IMG/VR virus record: IMGVR_UViG_3300050122_000067
Location: 1 to 43,977 of that record
Origin: a virus
Reading direction: 5' to 3' (one strand)
Length of the DNA: 43,977 bases
The notes beneath the pieces are model-generated. The model saw only the letters and a program-made list of their open reading frames with translations, made no database searches and had not been told where the DNA came from. Every line of letters begins with the position of its first letter. The first letter of the stretch is position 1. This document shows positions 26,169-33,395 of this stretch, piece by piece. A program made the position numbers and the translations under genes.

Positions 26169-27524
26169 ATGGCAATTTATTCGATTGGTTTAGGTAGTGG
26201 AATTTTAAGTTTACCGGTAGGATTAAAACCCGGTGATATTGTAAATATTAATGCAGGAACTTATCCTGGTATTAATGTTTCTGGTCTTACAGGAGTAACA
26301 TTTCTTCCTGTTGGGGGAACTGTAACATTTACTTCAAGTATTATCCTTGGTAAGACAGAAAATATTATTTTTGATGGAAGCGGTCTTGCTGGAGTTAAAT
26401 ATGGTTTCATTTATGGTGGAACAGGAACAGTATTTAATCATGGTGGTGGAAATAACGTAAATGACCTCTTTAAAGCATTTAGTATTGCAAAAACAGTATC
26501 CAATATATTTGACGGATCAGGTAACGCAATTACTTACACAGGAACTCCACAAACCGCTCTTTACTACGGACTGACTGTAGATACCTTTGCTTTTGGAGGC
26601 CCAACTTTACTTTATAATGGTACATGGGAATCTCCACTTACTTATCATAACGTAAATATTGATTCACTGTTCAGTAATATAATTGTTACTAATGACGGAA
26701 CAGGATCAGGTACAAAAGTATTTGGTAATTCTATTTATGCATTAAGAGCATATAATTGGACTGTTACAGGACCAACTCTTACGAATAATGGAGATCTTGG
26801 TATATTTGAAATTTTATCTGGTAACTCTTGGTTAGCGAATATATATAGAAGTGGGGGATGGGGATATATTCAACGTTTATTCCAAGTTGTTCTTGGAGGA
26901 CTTCTTTTTACTAATCAGGATTCTTATATATATAATGTTATTGACGTAAACACTGTTCACTACGGAACTGTAGATGTTCGTATTGATACATCGTTACTTA
27001 ATTCAAAAGCTACTATTCCTTTAACAGGAGGAAATTTCTTTTTCTTAAATAATGATTCAGGAGATAAAACAGATGACGGTACGTATGTCACTAACGCTGT
27101 TGTTCTTGGAGCTATGGTTGATGACCAGGGAAAAATGTATACAGCGACTATACAAAATAACTTTGCCTGGAACGCTATGGCAACCACACAATCAGGTGGA
27201 TCAAGCTTACTAAAAAATAATAGTAACGGACAGGCTCTTATAGTTGAATCTAATAATATTGATTTGATTCCAGGAGTTCCTTTACCATCCGGATATTTAA
27301 TTGATAAAATTAATTTTGTTCCTTCTGTAGGTTCTCTATTAATTGGAAAAGGAACGAGCGAAAGTATAGTAATTGTAGATATTTATGGAAAGCCAAGAAC
27401 CAACCCTCCGGATATTGGAGCCGTTCAAAGCGTTCCTCTTAAACAACGTACAGTTGTTTCATTTGTAGGATCTTCAGGTAAAACAACATTTACTTATGAT
27501 GATGGAAGTACATCTCAAATTTAA
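26169..27524 (+). CDS. Right-handed beta-helix tail spike / possible depolymerase
   Basis: 451 aa. The N-terminal LKPGDIVNINAGTYPGINVSGLTGVTF (about residues 19-46) resembles the start of right-handed parallel beta-helix proteins of the pectate-lyase/chondroitinase type. The C-terminal DIYGKPRTNPPDIGAVQ (about 405-421) is the D-x-x-G-x-x-R...DIGA(Y/V) motif often seen at the end of such helices. The last 30 residues (VVSFVGSSGKTTFTYDDGS) form a separate small domain. Catalytic residues cannot be identified by eye, so a polysaccharide-degrading role is possible but not shown. Confidence 0.65.
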   Translation: MAIYSIGLGSGILSLPVGLKPGDIVNINAGTYPGINVSGLTGVTFLPVGGTVTFTSSIILGKTENIIFDGSGLAGVKYGFIYGGTGTVFNHGGGNNVNDLFKAFSIAKTVSNIFDGSGNAITYTGTPQTALYYGLTVDTFAFGGPTLLYNGTWESPLTYHNVNIDSLFSNIIVTNDGTGSGTKVFGNSIYALRAYNWTVTGPTLTNNGDLGIFEILSGNSWLANIYRSGGWGYIQRLFQVVLGGLLFTNQDSYIYNVIDVNTVHYGTVDVRIDTSLLNSKATIPLTGGNFFFLNNDSGDKTDDGTYVTNAVVLGAMVDDQGKMYTATIQNNFAWNAMATTQSGGSSLLKNNSNGQALIVESNNIDLIPGVPLPSGYLIDKINFVPSVGSLLIGKGTSESIVIVDIYGKPRTNPPDIGAVQSVPLKQRTVVSFVGSSGKTTFTYDDGSTSQI

Positions 27525-27527
27525 TAT

Positions 27528-28055
27528 ATGGGTTATCAAATATCAAGTAATGATAAAGTGGTTATTTGTATAAAATGTAAACAAGAAAAACCACAGACTG
27601 AAGATTATTTTTGTAGAAACAGTGATCGTTTATCTGGCTTTCTTGAAGTTTGTAAAATTTGTGATAATGAAAGACAAAGAATTAGACGGGCTAATTGGTC
27701 TAAAGAAACTAGGAAAGATAGATTAAAAAAGAAATCCGAATATGCTTCTACGAAAGGAAAACCTGGTCAAATTAAAATGTGTTATACTCAAATTGATCAA
27801 AGGAAAGGACTTCTAAATGATTTAACGAAATCATTTATTAAAAACGCTTTAGAACAAACTTGTGCGTACTGTGGATTTGAATCAACCGGCCTTGATAGAT
27901 TGGATAATTCAAAGGGACATTTACAAAGCAATTGTATACCGTGTTGTAAAGAATGTAATATAGCTAGATTAAATCATTTTTCATATTCTGAAATGTTAAT
28001 AATTGGAAAAGCTATAAGAGAAGTTAAATTATCAAGAATAATAAATAATAATTAA
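27528..28055 (+). CDS. HNH endonuclease with N-terminal zinc ribbon
   Basis: 175 aa. Cysteines at 14, 17, 42 and 45 (CIKC ... CKIC) make a zinc ribbon. A basic linker (RRANWSKETRKDRLKKK) leads to the HNH core: CAYCG (112-116), GLDRLDNSKGH (121-131), N135, and CCKECN (139-144). The His of the motif is replaced by Asp (D123), as in many phage HNH proteins of the 'DR-D-x-x-x-G' type. It is wedged between the tail spike (3 bases) and the endolysin (5 bases), the placement of a free-standing homing endonuclease. Confidence 0.85.
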   Translation: MGYQISSNDKVVICIKCKQEKPQTEDYFCRNSDRLSGFLEVCKICDNERQRIRRANWSKETRKDRLKKKSEYASTKGKPGQIKMCYTQIDQRKGLLNDLTKSFIKNALEQTCAYCGFESTGLDRLDNSKGHLQSNCIPCCKECNIARLNHFSYSEMLIIGKAIREVKLSRIINNN

Positions 28056-28060
28056 ATAAA

Positions 28061-28513
28061 ATGTATACCATATCTTCAAATGGAGTTTTAATTACTGAAC
28101 AATTCGAAGGATTCATACCACACCCATATCAAAAACCTGGTGATATTCCAACGATTGGGTACGGTACGACCTTTTATCCTGGTGGAAGAAAGGTTACTAT
28201 GCAAGATCCATCCATTACAAGGCAACAAGGTCTTTCATACCTTTTAAATTATATGAATGTCCTAGTATCTCCTATTTTAAATAATCATGTAACGTTTCCT
28301 TTGAATCAAAACCAGGTAGACTCTCTTGCTGATTTTATTTATAATGAGGGGAGTGGAGGCTTTATAGGATCTCATCTTTTAGTTGCGATTAATTCAAATG
28401 CTGGTCAAGGTGCCATTTCTGCTGAGTTTAGAAAATGGGTTTATTTTAATCATCAGGTGGACCAGGTTTTGGTCCAGAGAAGAGAAGGAGAAATAAAATT
28501 GTTTTTTAGCTAA
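28061..28513 (+). CDS. Endolysin, T4-type lysozyme (GH24)
   Basis: 150 aa, the usual length of a single-domain GH24 muramidase. The catalytic Glu lies in ITEQFEGF (E16 or the adjacent QFEG position), the Asp in KPGDIPTIGYG (about 29-39) and the Thr in the same TIGYG. Later family marks are QNQVDSLADFIYNEG (about 88-102), a Ser/Thr-leading helix and RREGEIKLF at the end. It cuts the peptidoglycan glycan backbone to release progeny. There is no signal peptide, so it needs a holin; candidates lie at 18341-19591. It is the last gene of the rightward block. Confidence 0.9.
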   Translation: MYTISSNGVLITEQFEGFIPHPYQKPGDIPTIGYGTTFYPGGRKVTMQDPSITRQQGLSYLLNYMNVLVSPILNNHVTFPLNQNQVDSLADFIYNEGSGGFIGSHLLVAINSNAGQGAISAEFRKWVYFNHQVDQVLVQRREGEIKLFFS

Positions 28514-28514
28514 T

Positions 28515-28545
28515 AAAAAAGCCGGATATTTAATCCGGCTTAATT
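28515..28545. terminator. Terminator between convergent gene blocks
   Basis: An 8-bp stem, AGCCGGAT (28520-28527) with ATCCGGCT (28533-28540), encloses a 5-base loop. Read leftward it is followed by TTTTTT, a classic intrinsic terminator ending the leftward operon. Read rightward it is followed by a weaker TTAATTATTAATT. It separates the endolysin from the convergent gene at 28547. Confidence 0.85.
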
Positions 28546-28546
28546 A

Positions 28547-28771
28547 TTAATTGTCAATTACATCTTGAGGAATTTCTTTTGTTCCTTCCTGTTTTTCAGG
28601 AGCATTTACGCTTTCTTTAACTTTAGAACCTTCAGCTTGAGCTTCCTTATCTCTAAGTGCTCTAACCTGTTGAAAAAATACTACAATCCCAAAACCGTGT
28701 TTTGTTGGCACTTCCTGGATTAGTTTGTCTAGCTGTTGTAATTCAGCGTCTTTGATTAATAAATCTGGCAT
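28547..28771 (-). CDS. Small protein of unknown function (74 aa)
   Basis: Last gene of the leftward operon. The first 45 residues look helical (DAELQQLDKLIQEV, FFQQVRALRDKEAQ). The last 30 are charged and Pro/Glu/Lys-rich, probably unstructured. It follows recA by 32 bases that contain an 18-bp palindrome. No family recognised. Confidence 0.5.
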   Translation of the reverse strand: MPDLLIKDAELQQLDKLIQEVPTKHGFGIVVFFQQVRALRDKEAQAEGSKVKESVNAPEKQEGTKEIPQDVIDN

Positions 28772-28780
28772 TTGTGTGTG

Positions 28781-28798
28781 TTTTTAAACGTTTAAAAA
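28781..28798. repeat. 18-bp perfect palindrome downstream of recA
   Basis: TTTTTAAAC (28781-28789) is the exact reverse complement of 28790-28798. It occupies most of the spacer between the recA stop (28804) and the next start (28771). The stem is weak A/T, so it could be a mild attenuator or a protein-binding site. Confidence 0.5.
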
Positions 28799-28803
28799 AG
28801 AGT

Positions 28804-29811
28804 TTATAATTTGAGTTTTTCCTTGACCTTTTCTAAGATCTCAGTACGTAACTCCGGGTTATCATTTAATAGAGTACAGACAGCATCCCTTCCCTGCCCA
28901 ATTTTATCTTCACCATAAGCATACCAGGAACCGCTCTTCTTGATGATTCCTAGCCCCGTGGCTATGTCCACTAGTTCAGCACTTGAATCTATACCCTGGC
29001 CGAATATGAGGTCAAATTCAGCCACCTTAAAGGGTGGAGCGACCTTGTTCTTAACTACCTTCACCTTAACCCTGTTCCCAATGGCTTCGTCACCGTCTTT
29101 CAGGACCCCGATCTTACGCACATCAAGACGTATGGAAGCGTAGAATTTAAGGGCATTTCCCCCAGAAGTGGTTTCCGGGGACCCGAACATCACACCTATC
29201 TTCTCTCTTAACTGATTGATGAAGATGACAATAGCGTTAGATTTAGAGGTTTTGGCTGTAAGTTTACGCATGGTCTGACCCATAAGCCGGGCCTGTAATC
29301 CCATTTTCTGGTCCCCTATTTCTCCTTCTAGTTCAGCTTTAGGTACTAAAGCGGCCACAGAATCTACAACTATAATATCCACGGCACCGGATTCCACAAG
29401 CCGGTCAGTGATTTCCAGGGCCTGTTCTCCGTAGTCGGGTTGATTGATGATAAGCTCGTCTGTGTTTATACCCATTCTCAAGGCATAAGATTCATCAAAA
29501 GCGTGTTCTACGTCAATAATTGCAGCGATTCCACCAAGTTTCTGTACCTGGGCAATCACATGCATAGCCAGGGTGGTCTTCCCACCGCTTTCTGGGCCGT
29601 ATATCTCAACGATCCTACCTTTGGGTAGTCCTCCGACTCCAAGGGCTATATCAAGCCCTAATGAGCCTGTAGACACTACTTCTATATTCTTGTTGGGACT
29701 ATCTCCCAACATCATGACCGTACCGGTCCCAAAATCCTTGTCAATCTTGTCCATTGTAACTTTAAGCTTTTTAAGCTTTTCTACGTCTCTGGTTTCTTTT
29801 TTCTTTGCCAT
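28804..29811 (-). CDS. recA: RecA recombinase, bacterial type
   Basis: 335 aa, nearly full bacterial length but lacking the long acidic tail. The Walker A loop is GPESGGKTT (72-80; bacteria usually have GPESSGKTT). Walker B is in [11 protein letters not shown], and the DNA-binding loops are in [15 protein letters not shown] (L1 region) and [18 protein letters not shown] (L2). The C-terminal [27 protein letters not shown] is typical of Bacteroidota RecA. It catalyses ATP-dependent strand exchange and probably works with the RecE-like exonuclease at 41240. Its G+C is higher than its neighbours (28 of 60 at 29281-29340 against 16 of 60 at 31981-32040), suggesting capture from a host. Its start abuts the upstream stop. 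Confidence 0.95.
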   Translation of the reverse strand: MAKKKETRDVEKLKKLKVTMDKIDKDFGTGTVMMLGDSPNKNIEVVSTGSLGLDIALGVGGLPKGRIVEIYGPESGGKTTLAMHVIAQVQKLGGIAAIIDVEHAFDESYALRMGINTDELIINQPDYGEQALEITDRLVESGAVDIIVVDSVAALVPKAELEGEIGDQKMGLQARLMGQTMRKLTAKTSKSNAIVIFINQLREKIGVMFGSPETTSGGNALKFYASIRLDVRKIGVLKDGDEAIGNRVKVKVVKNKVAPPFKVAEFDLIFGQGIDSSAELVDIATGLGIIKKSGSWYAYGEDKIGQGRDAVCTLLNDNPELRTEILEKVKEKLKL

Positions 29812-30081
29812 TTATCGTATTATGTGGTTTATTATAGCTAAAGCAGCACTGTCTCTGAGTTCTGGTGTAACCTCTAAATCCTTATCAAAGAATTCGATTA
29901 AACGAGTCTGAAAGTCAGGGGATAAACCCTGCGGGGGCTGTTTAATTTGTCCGATAGTCTTAAAGTTCAATTCAAATCCTCCCTCCTCACAATACTTGAT
30001 TTCGCAATCAATTTCGTCTCTAGTTGCGGCTAAGATAGTACCATCCGTTAGTTCGATCACAAATATAATATCTTTTTTCAT
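29812..30081 (-). CDS. Unknown protein upstream of recA (89 aa)
   Basis: The start is placed at the ATG at 30081 (MKKDIIFVIELTDG). The frame extends to 30111, but that start would overlap the upstream gene and lie upstream of a promoter-like TAAATTTG. It is acidic, with an N-terminal beta hairpin (IIFVIELTDGTILAA) and C-terminal helices (TRLIEFFDKDLEV, RDSAALAIINHIIR). Its stop directly precedes the recA ATG, so the two are translationally linked. No family recognised. Confidence 0.55.
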   Translation of the reverse strand: MKKDIIFVIELTDGTILAATRDEIDCEIKYCEEGGFELNFKTIGQIKQPPQGLSPDFQTRLIEFFDKDLEVTPELRDSAALAIINHIIR

Positions 30082-30087
30082 ATTATC

Positions 30088-30095
30088 CAAATTTA
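30088..30095 (-). promoter_or_regulatory. Candidate promoter -7 element before recA pair
   Basis: The leftward strand reads TAAATTTG, then six bases, then the ATG at 30081. It matches TAnnTTTG, but any transcript would have almost no leader. The same spacing is seen at 33279-33286. No clear -33 element seen. Confidence 0.35.
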
Positions 30096-30101
30096 AGGAA
30101 T

Positions 30102-30284
30102 TTAATACCAACAGTCTTCATGACATTGACCTACCGTTCCATGACCGCACAGACAAGGTTCGTCTTTATGATCATTTACGTGCTTTTCATATCTCTTTTT
30201 TTGAAACGCAAGGTTTTTTGGACTCATCTGCTCTTCAAAGTTTATGGGTTCTCTTTTTTCTATTTCTGGATCAAAGTCTTTCAT
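30102..30284 (-). CDS. Small Cys/His protein, possible zinc binder (60 aa)
   Basis: A charged helical N-terminal half (QMSPKNLAFQKKRYEKHVNDH) precedes the C-terminal cluster CLCGHGTVGQCHEDCWY, with four Cys and two His. It could bind one zinc ion. It lies 1 base after the glycosyltransferase stop. No named family recognised. Confidence 0.5.
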   Translation of the reverse strand: MKDFDPEIEKREPINFEEQMSPKNLAFQKKRYEKHVNDHKDEPCLCGHGTVGQCHEDCWY

Positions 30285-30285
30285 G

Positions 30286-31314
30286 TTATTTCATTAAATG
30301 TTCAAAAAGTTGTTTTCTATATTCATTGATTTTAAGTAAATTATAATGTTCACGACAATATTCACCCAGGGCCTGTCCTTTCTCCTTAAGAAAGACCGGA
30401 TCAATAGCGAACTTTTTAATATTGTCAAACCAGGTTGCAGCATTCGATCCATACATAACTAAATCCCTATTAGGGAAGTCAGAGTAAGGAGAAGTATCTG
30501 AAGCGATACAGGGATTATACTTAGCCGCACTCTCAAGGATCTTTAAATTGGACTTGTACGCATTAAACATATTCTGTTCCAGAGGGATCAGAGTAACGTC
30601 ACAATGAGAATAATGATCCTCATAGGAGTCCAGGGGGAGGGTCCCGCGAGATTCATAACCGGGTATCCTTCCGTTTAAAGAGAAAGAGTTCTCCATCTTA
30701 TTCCAGAATACAAGGGACTCTTTGTTTCTGTAATCCACTCCTGCCAGTATGAACTTAGATTTATTAAATTTGGGATTGTTTATAATCTTTTCAAATGGTC
30801 TTTTTAAAACTTGAATATCGTGAAAGTGTGATGATCCTCCTGCATAAAGAAAACGGGTGAATTCACTCTGTACCTTTGTAGAGTTGAATTGTTCATGATC
30901 GTAGGGGAGGGCATTAGGAATTACATGGACATTCTTGTTTAAAGCCTTTACTTTATCAGCCAGTAGAGCGGTTGTAACAATAACGGCATCTGACGCAACA
31001 ATGCAATCTTTTATCTTTTGGGCGGTTTTATTAGCTTCCCAGGACTTAGCCAGGATGTGATGAGGGTATAGATCCCAATAATCATCAAGATCCGTAACTA
31101 TTTTAAAACCGTGTTGTTTTTGCAAGGGTTTAAATACTTCAATATCCATCCCTGGGGTCCTGTTAAACAAAAGGATTTTTGTCTCTGGAGAAAGATCCCC
31201 AAAAGTTTTACCTTTCCATTGATTAATATCAATGCCCATATACTTCAAAGGCATGACCAATCGGTGCCAATCGCATCCTGACGACATCTTAATTATTGCA
31301 GTTAATCCTTTCAT
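30286..31314 (-). CDS. Glycosyltransferase, GT-B fold (GT4-like)
   Basis: 342 aa from the ATG at 31314 (MKGLTAIIKMSSGCDWHRLV); an upstream in-frame ATG at 31374 lies within the preceding gene and is unlikely. The N-domain has KIVTDLDDYWDL and IVASDAVIVTTALLAD. The C-domain has RFLYAGGSSHFHDIQ (sugar-nucleotide loop) and CDVTLIPL...KSNLKILESAA...PCIASDTSPY, the acidic helix and following strand of GT-B enzymes. The substrate is not evident: it may glycosylate phage DNA, virion proteins or host surface. Its start overlaps the end of the GIY-YIG gene by 26 bases, the mark of a mobile gene inserted just upstream. Confidence 0.75.
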   Translation of the reverse strand: MKGLTAIIKMSSGCDWHRLVMPLKYMGIDINQWKGKTFGDLSPETKILLFNRTPGMDIEVFKPLQKQHGFKIVTDLDDYWDLYPHHILAKSWEANKTAQKIKDCIVASDAVIVTTALLADKVKALNKNVHVIPNALPYDHEQFNSTKVQSEFTRFLYAGGSSHFHDIQVLKRPFEKIINNPKFNKSKFILAGVDYRNKESLVFWNKMENSFSLNGRIPGYESRGTLPLDSYEDHYSHCDVTLIPLEQNMFNAYKSNLKILESAAKYNPCIASDTSPYSDFPNRDLVMYGSNAATWFDNIKKFAIDPVFLKEKGQALGEYCREHYNLLKINEYRKQLFEHLMK

Positions 31315-31972
31315 TGTTTGTCTTTTTGTATTTCCAAATAAACCCACCAGTTTGTTTTCTTTTTCCTTGAGCAACCATTGTTATTTTTCCATTTGAAATA
31401 TTTAACTCTTTGGTTGCATTAGAAATACAACTCCATTCTTTTATAAAAATTCCTTGTTTATCATATTGTAATACTGTTTTTGCACGTAATCCCTTACGAG
31501 ATTTACTCATTTGTTGAAGAGATTTTTTTGAAAAACAGTTTTTTAATCCTTTATTCCAAGTAATATGTCCTGTCCGTTCGCTGCTGGATTTTCCTATTTT
31601 TTTCTTAGATTCTTTTGTATGTTTGGGTTTTCCTAAATGAGCTTTTGCTATTTTATCTTTTGATTCTTGAGTATGTTTTGCCCCATACCCACCCTCTCTC
31701 AAATTCAACAACTCAATACCACAATCACGATAAAGATCCATATAAAACTGTTCATACCGATCTAAAACATCTTGACTTACATCAGAGGGTAATTCGTGAC
31801 AAATTTCAAACTTATGATTTTTAACTCCATATTTATCAAAGGAATTTTCTAGTTTTGCTTGTTTGTGTTTTCTACCATGTTGTTTATAATGAGTCCATCT
31901 GCTTTTAATATCCCAACTCTGCCCAATATATACTTTCCCAGAAGGACTTGTTATTTTATAAATTCCAATCAT
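31289..31972 (-). CDS. GIY-YIG homing endonuclease (paralogue of the gene at 2521)
   Basis: 227 aa starting MIGIYKITSPSGKVYIGQSW, with the catalytic Arg in IKSRWTHY, Glu in DRYEQFYMDLY and Asn in LLNLREGG. The middle has short repeats (HTQESKDKIAKAHLG, HTKESKKKIGKSSS), a NUMOD3-like DNA-contacting array. The C-terminus (KTVLQYDKQGIFIKEW ... TGGFIWKYKK) is NUMOD1-like. Protein identity with the rightward paralogue is high in the N-domain, but the DNA differs at many third positions, so the split is not recent. It starts within the end of the MazG-like frame (ATGA overlap) and overlaps the glycosyltransferase start. Confidence 0.9.
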   Translation of the reverse strand: MIGIYKITSPSGKVYIGQSWDIKSRWTHYKQHGRKHKQAKLENSFDKYGVKNHKFEICHELPSDVSQDVLDRYEQFYMDLYRDCGIELLNLREGGYGAKHTQESKDKIAKAHLGKPKHTKESKKKIGKSSSERTGHITWNKGLKNCFSKKSLQQMSKSRKGLRAKTVLQYDKQGIFIKEWSCISNATKELNISNGKITMVAQGKRKQTGGFIWKYKKTNNERINCNN

Positions 31973-32385
31973 TTTATTTCTATTTCTCTATGATCTCCGT
32001 TTCCTTTAATCATATTTTTTTCTCTACGCAAAGTAATTTTTTTAATATTATTTCGGGCAGTATCTTCCATAGTAATACCTAAGTCAGTACAAAGGGAAGC
32101 AATATATCAAAGTACATCACCGATTTCACCAGTAAGATCTTCAACATTAAGATTTGGAGTATCACCACGCATCCACTTTTTAATTTTACCGGCCATCTCT
32201 CCCGCTTCATTAAGAACTCCGATTGTTGGATATATGATTGCATACTTCTCAGGGAATGCTTTATTTTTAGCTGCTTCTAACTGATATTCATTAAGAGTTA
32301 AATCTCGTGTAGTAAATGTATAACCGTTATTTGGTGTTTCAAAATCCTTAATAGGTTGATCATTTATGTGTCCTGGAGTGTTCAT
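31969..32385 (-). pseudogene. MazG-like pyrophosphohydrolase interrupted by TGA
   Basis: The intact frame from 32385 encodes 92 residues including LNEAGEMAGKIKKWMRGD (the ExxE-type metal-binding helix) and LTGEIGDVL, then meets TGA at 32107-32109. Without a shift the frame continues YIASLCTDLGITMEDTARNN..., KGNGDHRE, and ends at the TGA at 31969-31971. MazG-like enzymes normally read GD(V/L)LWY here, so TGA replaces the Trp codon TGG by one base. The family hydrolyses (d)NTPs to monophosphates. As it stands, the product is truncated before the second metal-binding helix is complete. Readthrough or a sequencing error are alternatives. A mobile endonuclease lies directly downstream. Confidence 0.75.
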
Positions 32386-32924
32386 TGTTGATGTTTTAAT
32401 TTATAAACTTTTTGTAATACTTTAATTTGATATAAGCAATCTTCATATGGGTCGTGTGTTGTTCCCCTATTAGATGAGGGTTCATAAACATGTTCATTAT
32501 GCATGATATATGTTCTCATGTCTCTTTCATTCTTAGTTGTCCAAGGAGCAGAATATCCAACTGCTTTAAATGCTCCTTCTAAAATACCACAATCAAAACG
32601 GTTTCCATTTCCCCATAATGTTGGATTTGGGAAATTTATTAGCCAAACAGTAAATTCTTCTAATATTCTTTTTAAATCATCTCCTGAGTGATCAAGAGCA
32701 AGAAATTTATTAATTGTTTCTTCATCCTGTCTCATCCACCACTTCATTGTTTCTGGATCAATTTTTAGTCCGTATTTAAGAGATGATTTTATTGAAATTG
32801 ATTGATAAAAATAATCAAGATTTACAAAGTCTGTTTCTAATTGAAAATTTACAGCACAAAATGAGGTAACAATATAACCGGGTGATGTTCCCAAGGTTTC
32901 AATATCAAGCATTATGTCATTCAT
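32382..32924 (-). CDS. DEDDh 3'-5' exonuclease, Rv2179c-like
   Basis: 180 aa. Exo motif I is LDIETLGT (D7, E9), motif II is WGNGNRFDCGILEGAF and motif III is THDPYEDCLYQ (His and Asp). MKWWMRQDEET in the middle is also typical of the Rv2179c-like 3'-5' exoribonuclease domain common in phages. It probably trims RNA or DNA 3' ends. Its TGA stop overlaps the MazG-like ATG as ATGA, and its own start overlaps the upstream stop in the same way, so these genes are translationally coupled. Confidence 0.8.
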   Translation of the reverse strand: MNDIMLDIETLGTSPGYIVTSFCAVNFQLETDFVNLDYFYQSISIKSSLKYGLKIDPETMKWWMRQDEETINKFLALDHSGDDLKRILEEFTVWLINFPNPTLWGNGNRFDCGILEGAFKAVGYSAPWTTKNERDMRTYIMHNEHVYEPSSNRGTTHDPYEDCLYQIKVLQKVYKLKHQQ

Positions 32925-33274
32925 GGTTTACTATAATTTGATTTGTTAATCATGTGATGGTCCTTTTTATGGTTTATCCAAAGAGTTATTACCTTAGCAG
33001 TAGCTTTTTTAAAGTTAGGTTTTAAAACTAGTACTATATCATAACTTTTGTTGTGTTGTATTCTAACAACACACATTAAAATCTTTTTACCACTCTCTGT
33101 GGTCTTTACTTCTACAAACTTCTTTTTGGTTAACATCATCTTGTTTATGGATGGGGGTCTTTTGTTAACCCTTTCCTTAAAACGCCTTAAAGCGTGTTTT
33201 GAGTACTTTAGAAACAAGAACTTTCTTGGGATAACCATTTGTTCGGGGAACCCGACTTGTTTATGAAATATCAT
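32921..33274 (-). CDS. Small basic protein, DUF4258-like candidate (117 aa)
   Basis: Basic protein with YSKHALRRFKERV at about residues 24-36, central strands (FVEVKTTESGKKILMCVVRI, YDIVLVLKP) and AKVITLWINHKKDHH near the end. The K-H-A-xx-R-x-x-E-R start followed by strands and a late W-x-N/H segment resembles DUF4258-type RNase-like small proteins, but this is tentative. It is the first gene of its leftward run, behind a promoter-like TAAATTTG at 33279. An alternative start is the Met at residue 13. Confidence 0.5.
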   Translation of the reverse strand: MIFHKQVGFPEQMVIPRKFLFLKYSKHALRRFKERVNKRPPSINKMMLTKKKFVEVKTTESGKKILMCVVRIQHNKSYDIVLVLKPNFKKATAKVITLWINHKKDHHMINKSNYSKP

Positions 33275-33278
33275 ATTG

Positions 33279-33286
33279 CAAATTTA
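33279..33286 (-). promoter_or_regulatory. Candidate leftward promoter -7 element (TAAATTTG)
   Basis: TAAATTTG on the leftward strand ends 4 bases before the ATG at 33274. It lies in the only divergent spacer of the block and could drive genes from 33274 down to 28547. A -33 TTTG is not visible. Transcripts would be nearly leaderless. Confidence 0.4.
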
Positions 33287-33346
33287 ATATAAATTTTGGT
33301 AATAAAAAATGTTCTATTTGTTAAATATATGTGAACTACCAGGGCA

Positions 33347-33378
33347 TTTGGAAGTTTCAAATAATATGGTTATATTTG
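33347..33378 (+). promoter_or_regulatory. Rightward Bacteroidota-type promoter (TTTG-N20-TATATTTG)
   Basis: TTTG at 33347-33350 and TATATTTG at 33371-33378 are 20 bases apart, the classic Bacteroidota -33/-7 arrangement. It is the best promoter in the window. It lies 17 bases before the ATG of the solitary gene at 33396. Confidence 0.8.
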
Positions 33379-33395
33379 TAAAAAATTAATAACAC

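Noticed and set aside
20698-27524. Diversity-generating retroelement acting on the fibre genes
   Set aside because: No reverse transcriptase or template/variable repeat pair is visible. The fibre repeats differ at synonymous sites in all bases, not by A-specific changes.
29996-30346. 116-codon rightward open frame opposite the early genes
   Set aside because: It is antisense to three small leftward genes, with unusual hydrophobic/Ser composition and no promoter.
31969-32385. Genome-wide TGA-to-Trp recoding as the explanation for the broken MazG-like gene
   Set aside because: Nine leftward genes end in TGA, several abutting or overlapping the next start codon, and Trp in the long genes is TGG. 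A single nonsense change is simpler.
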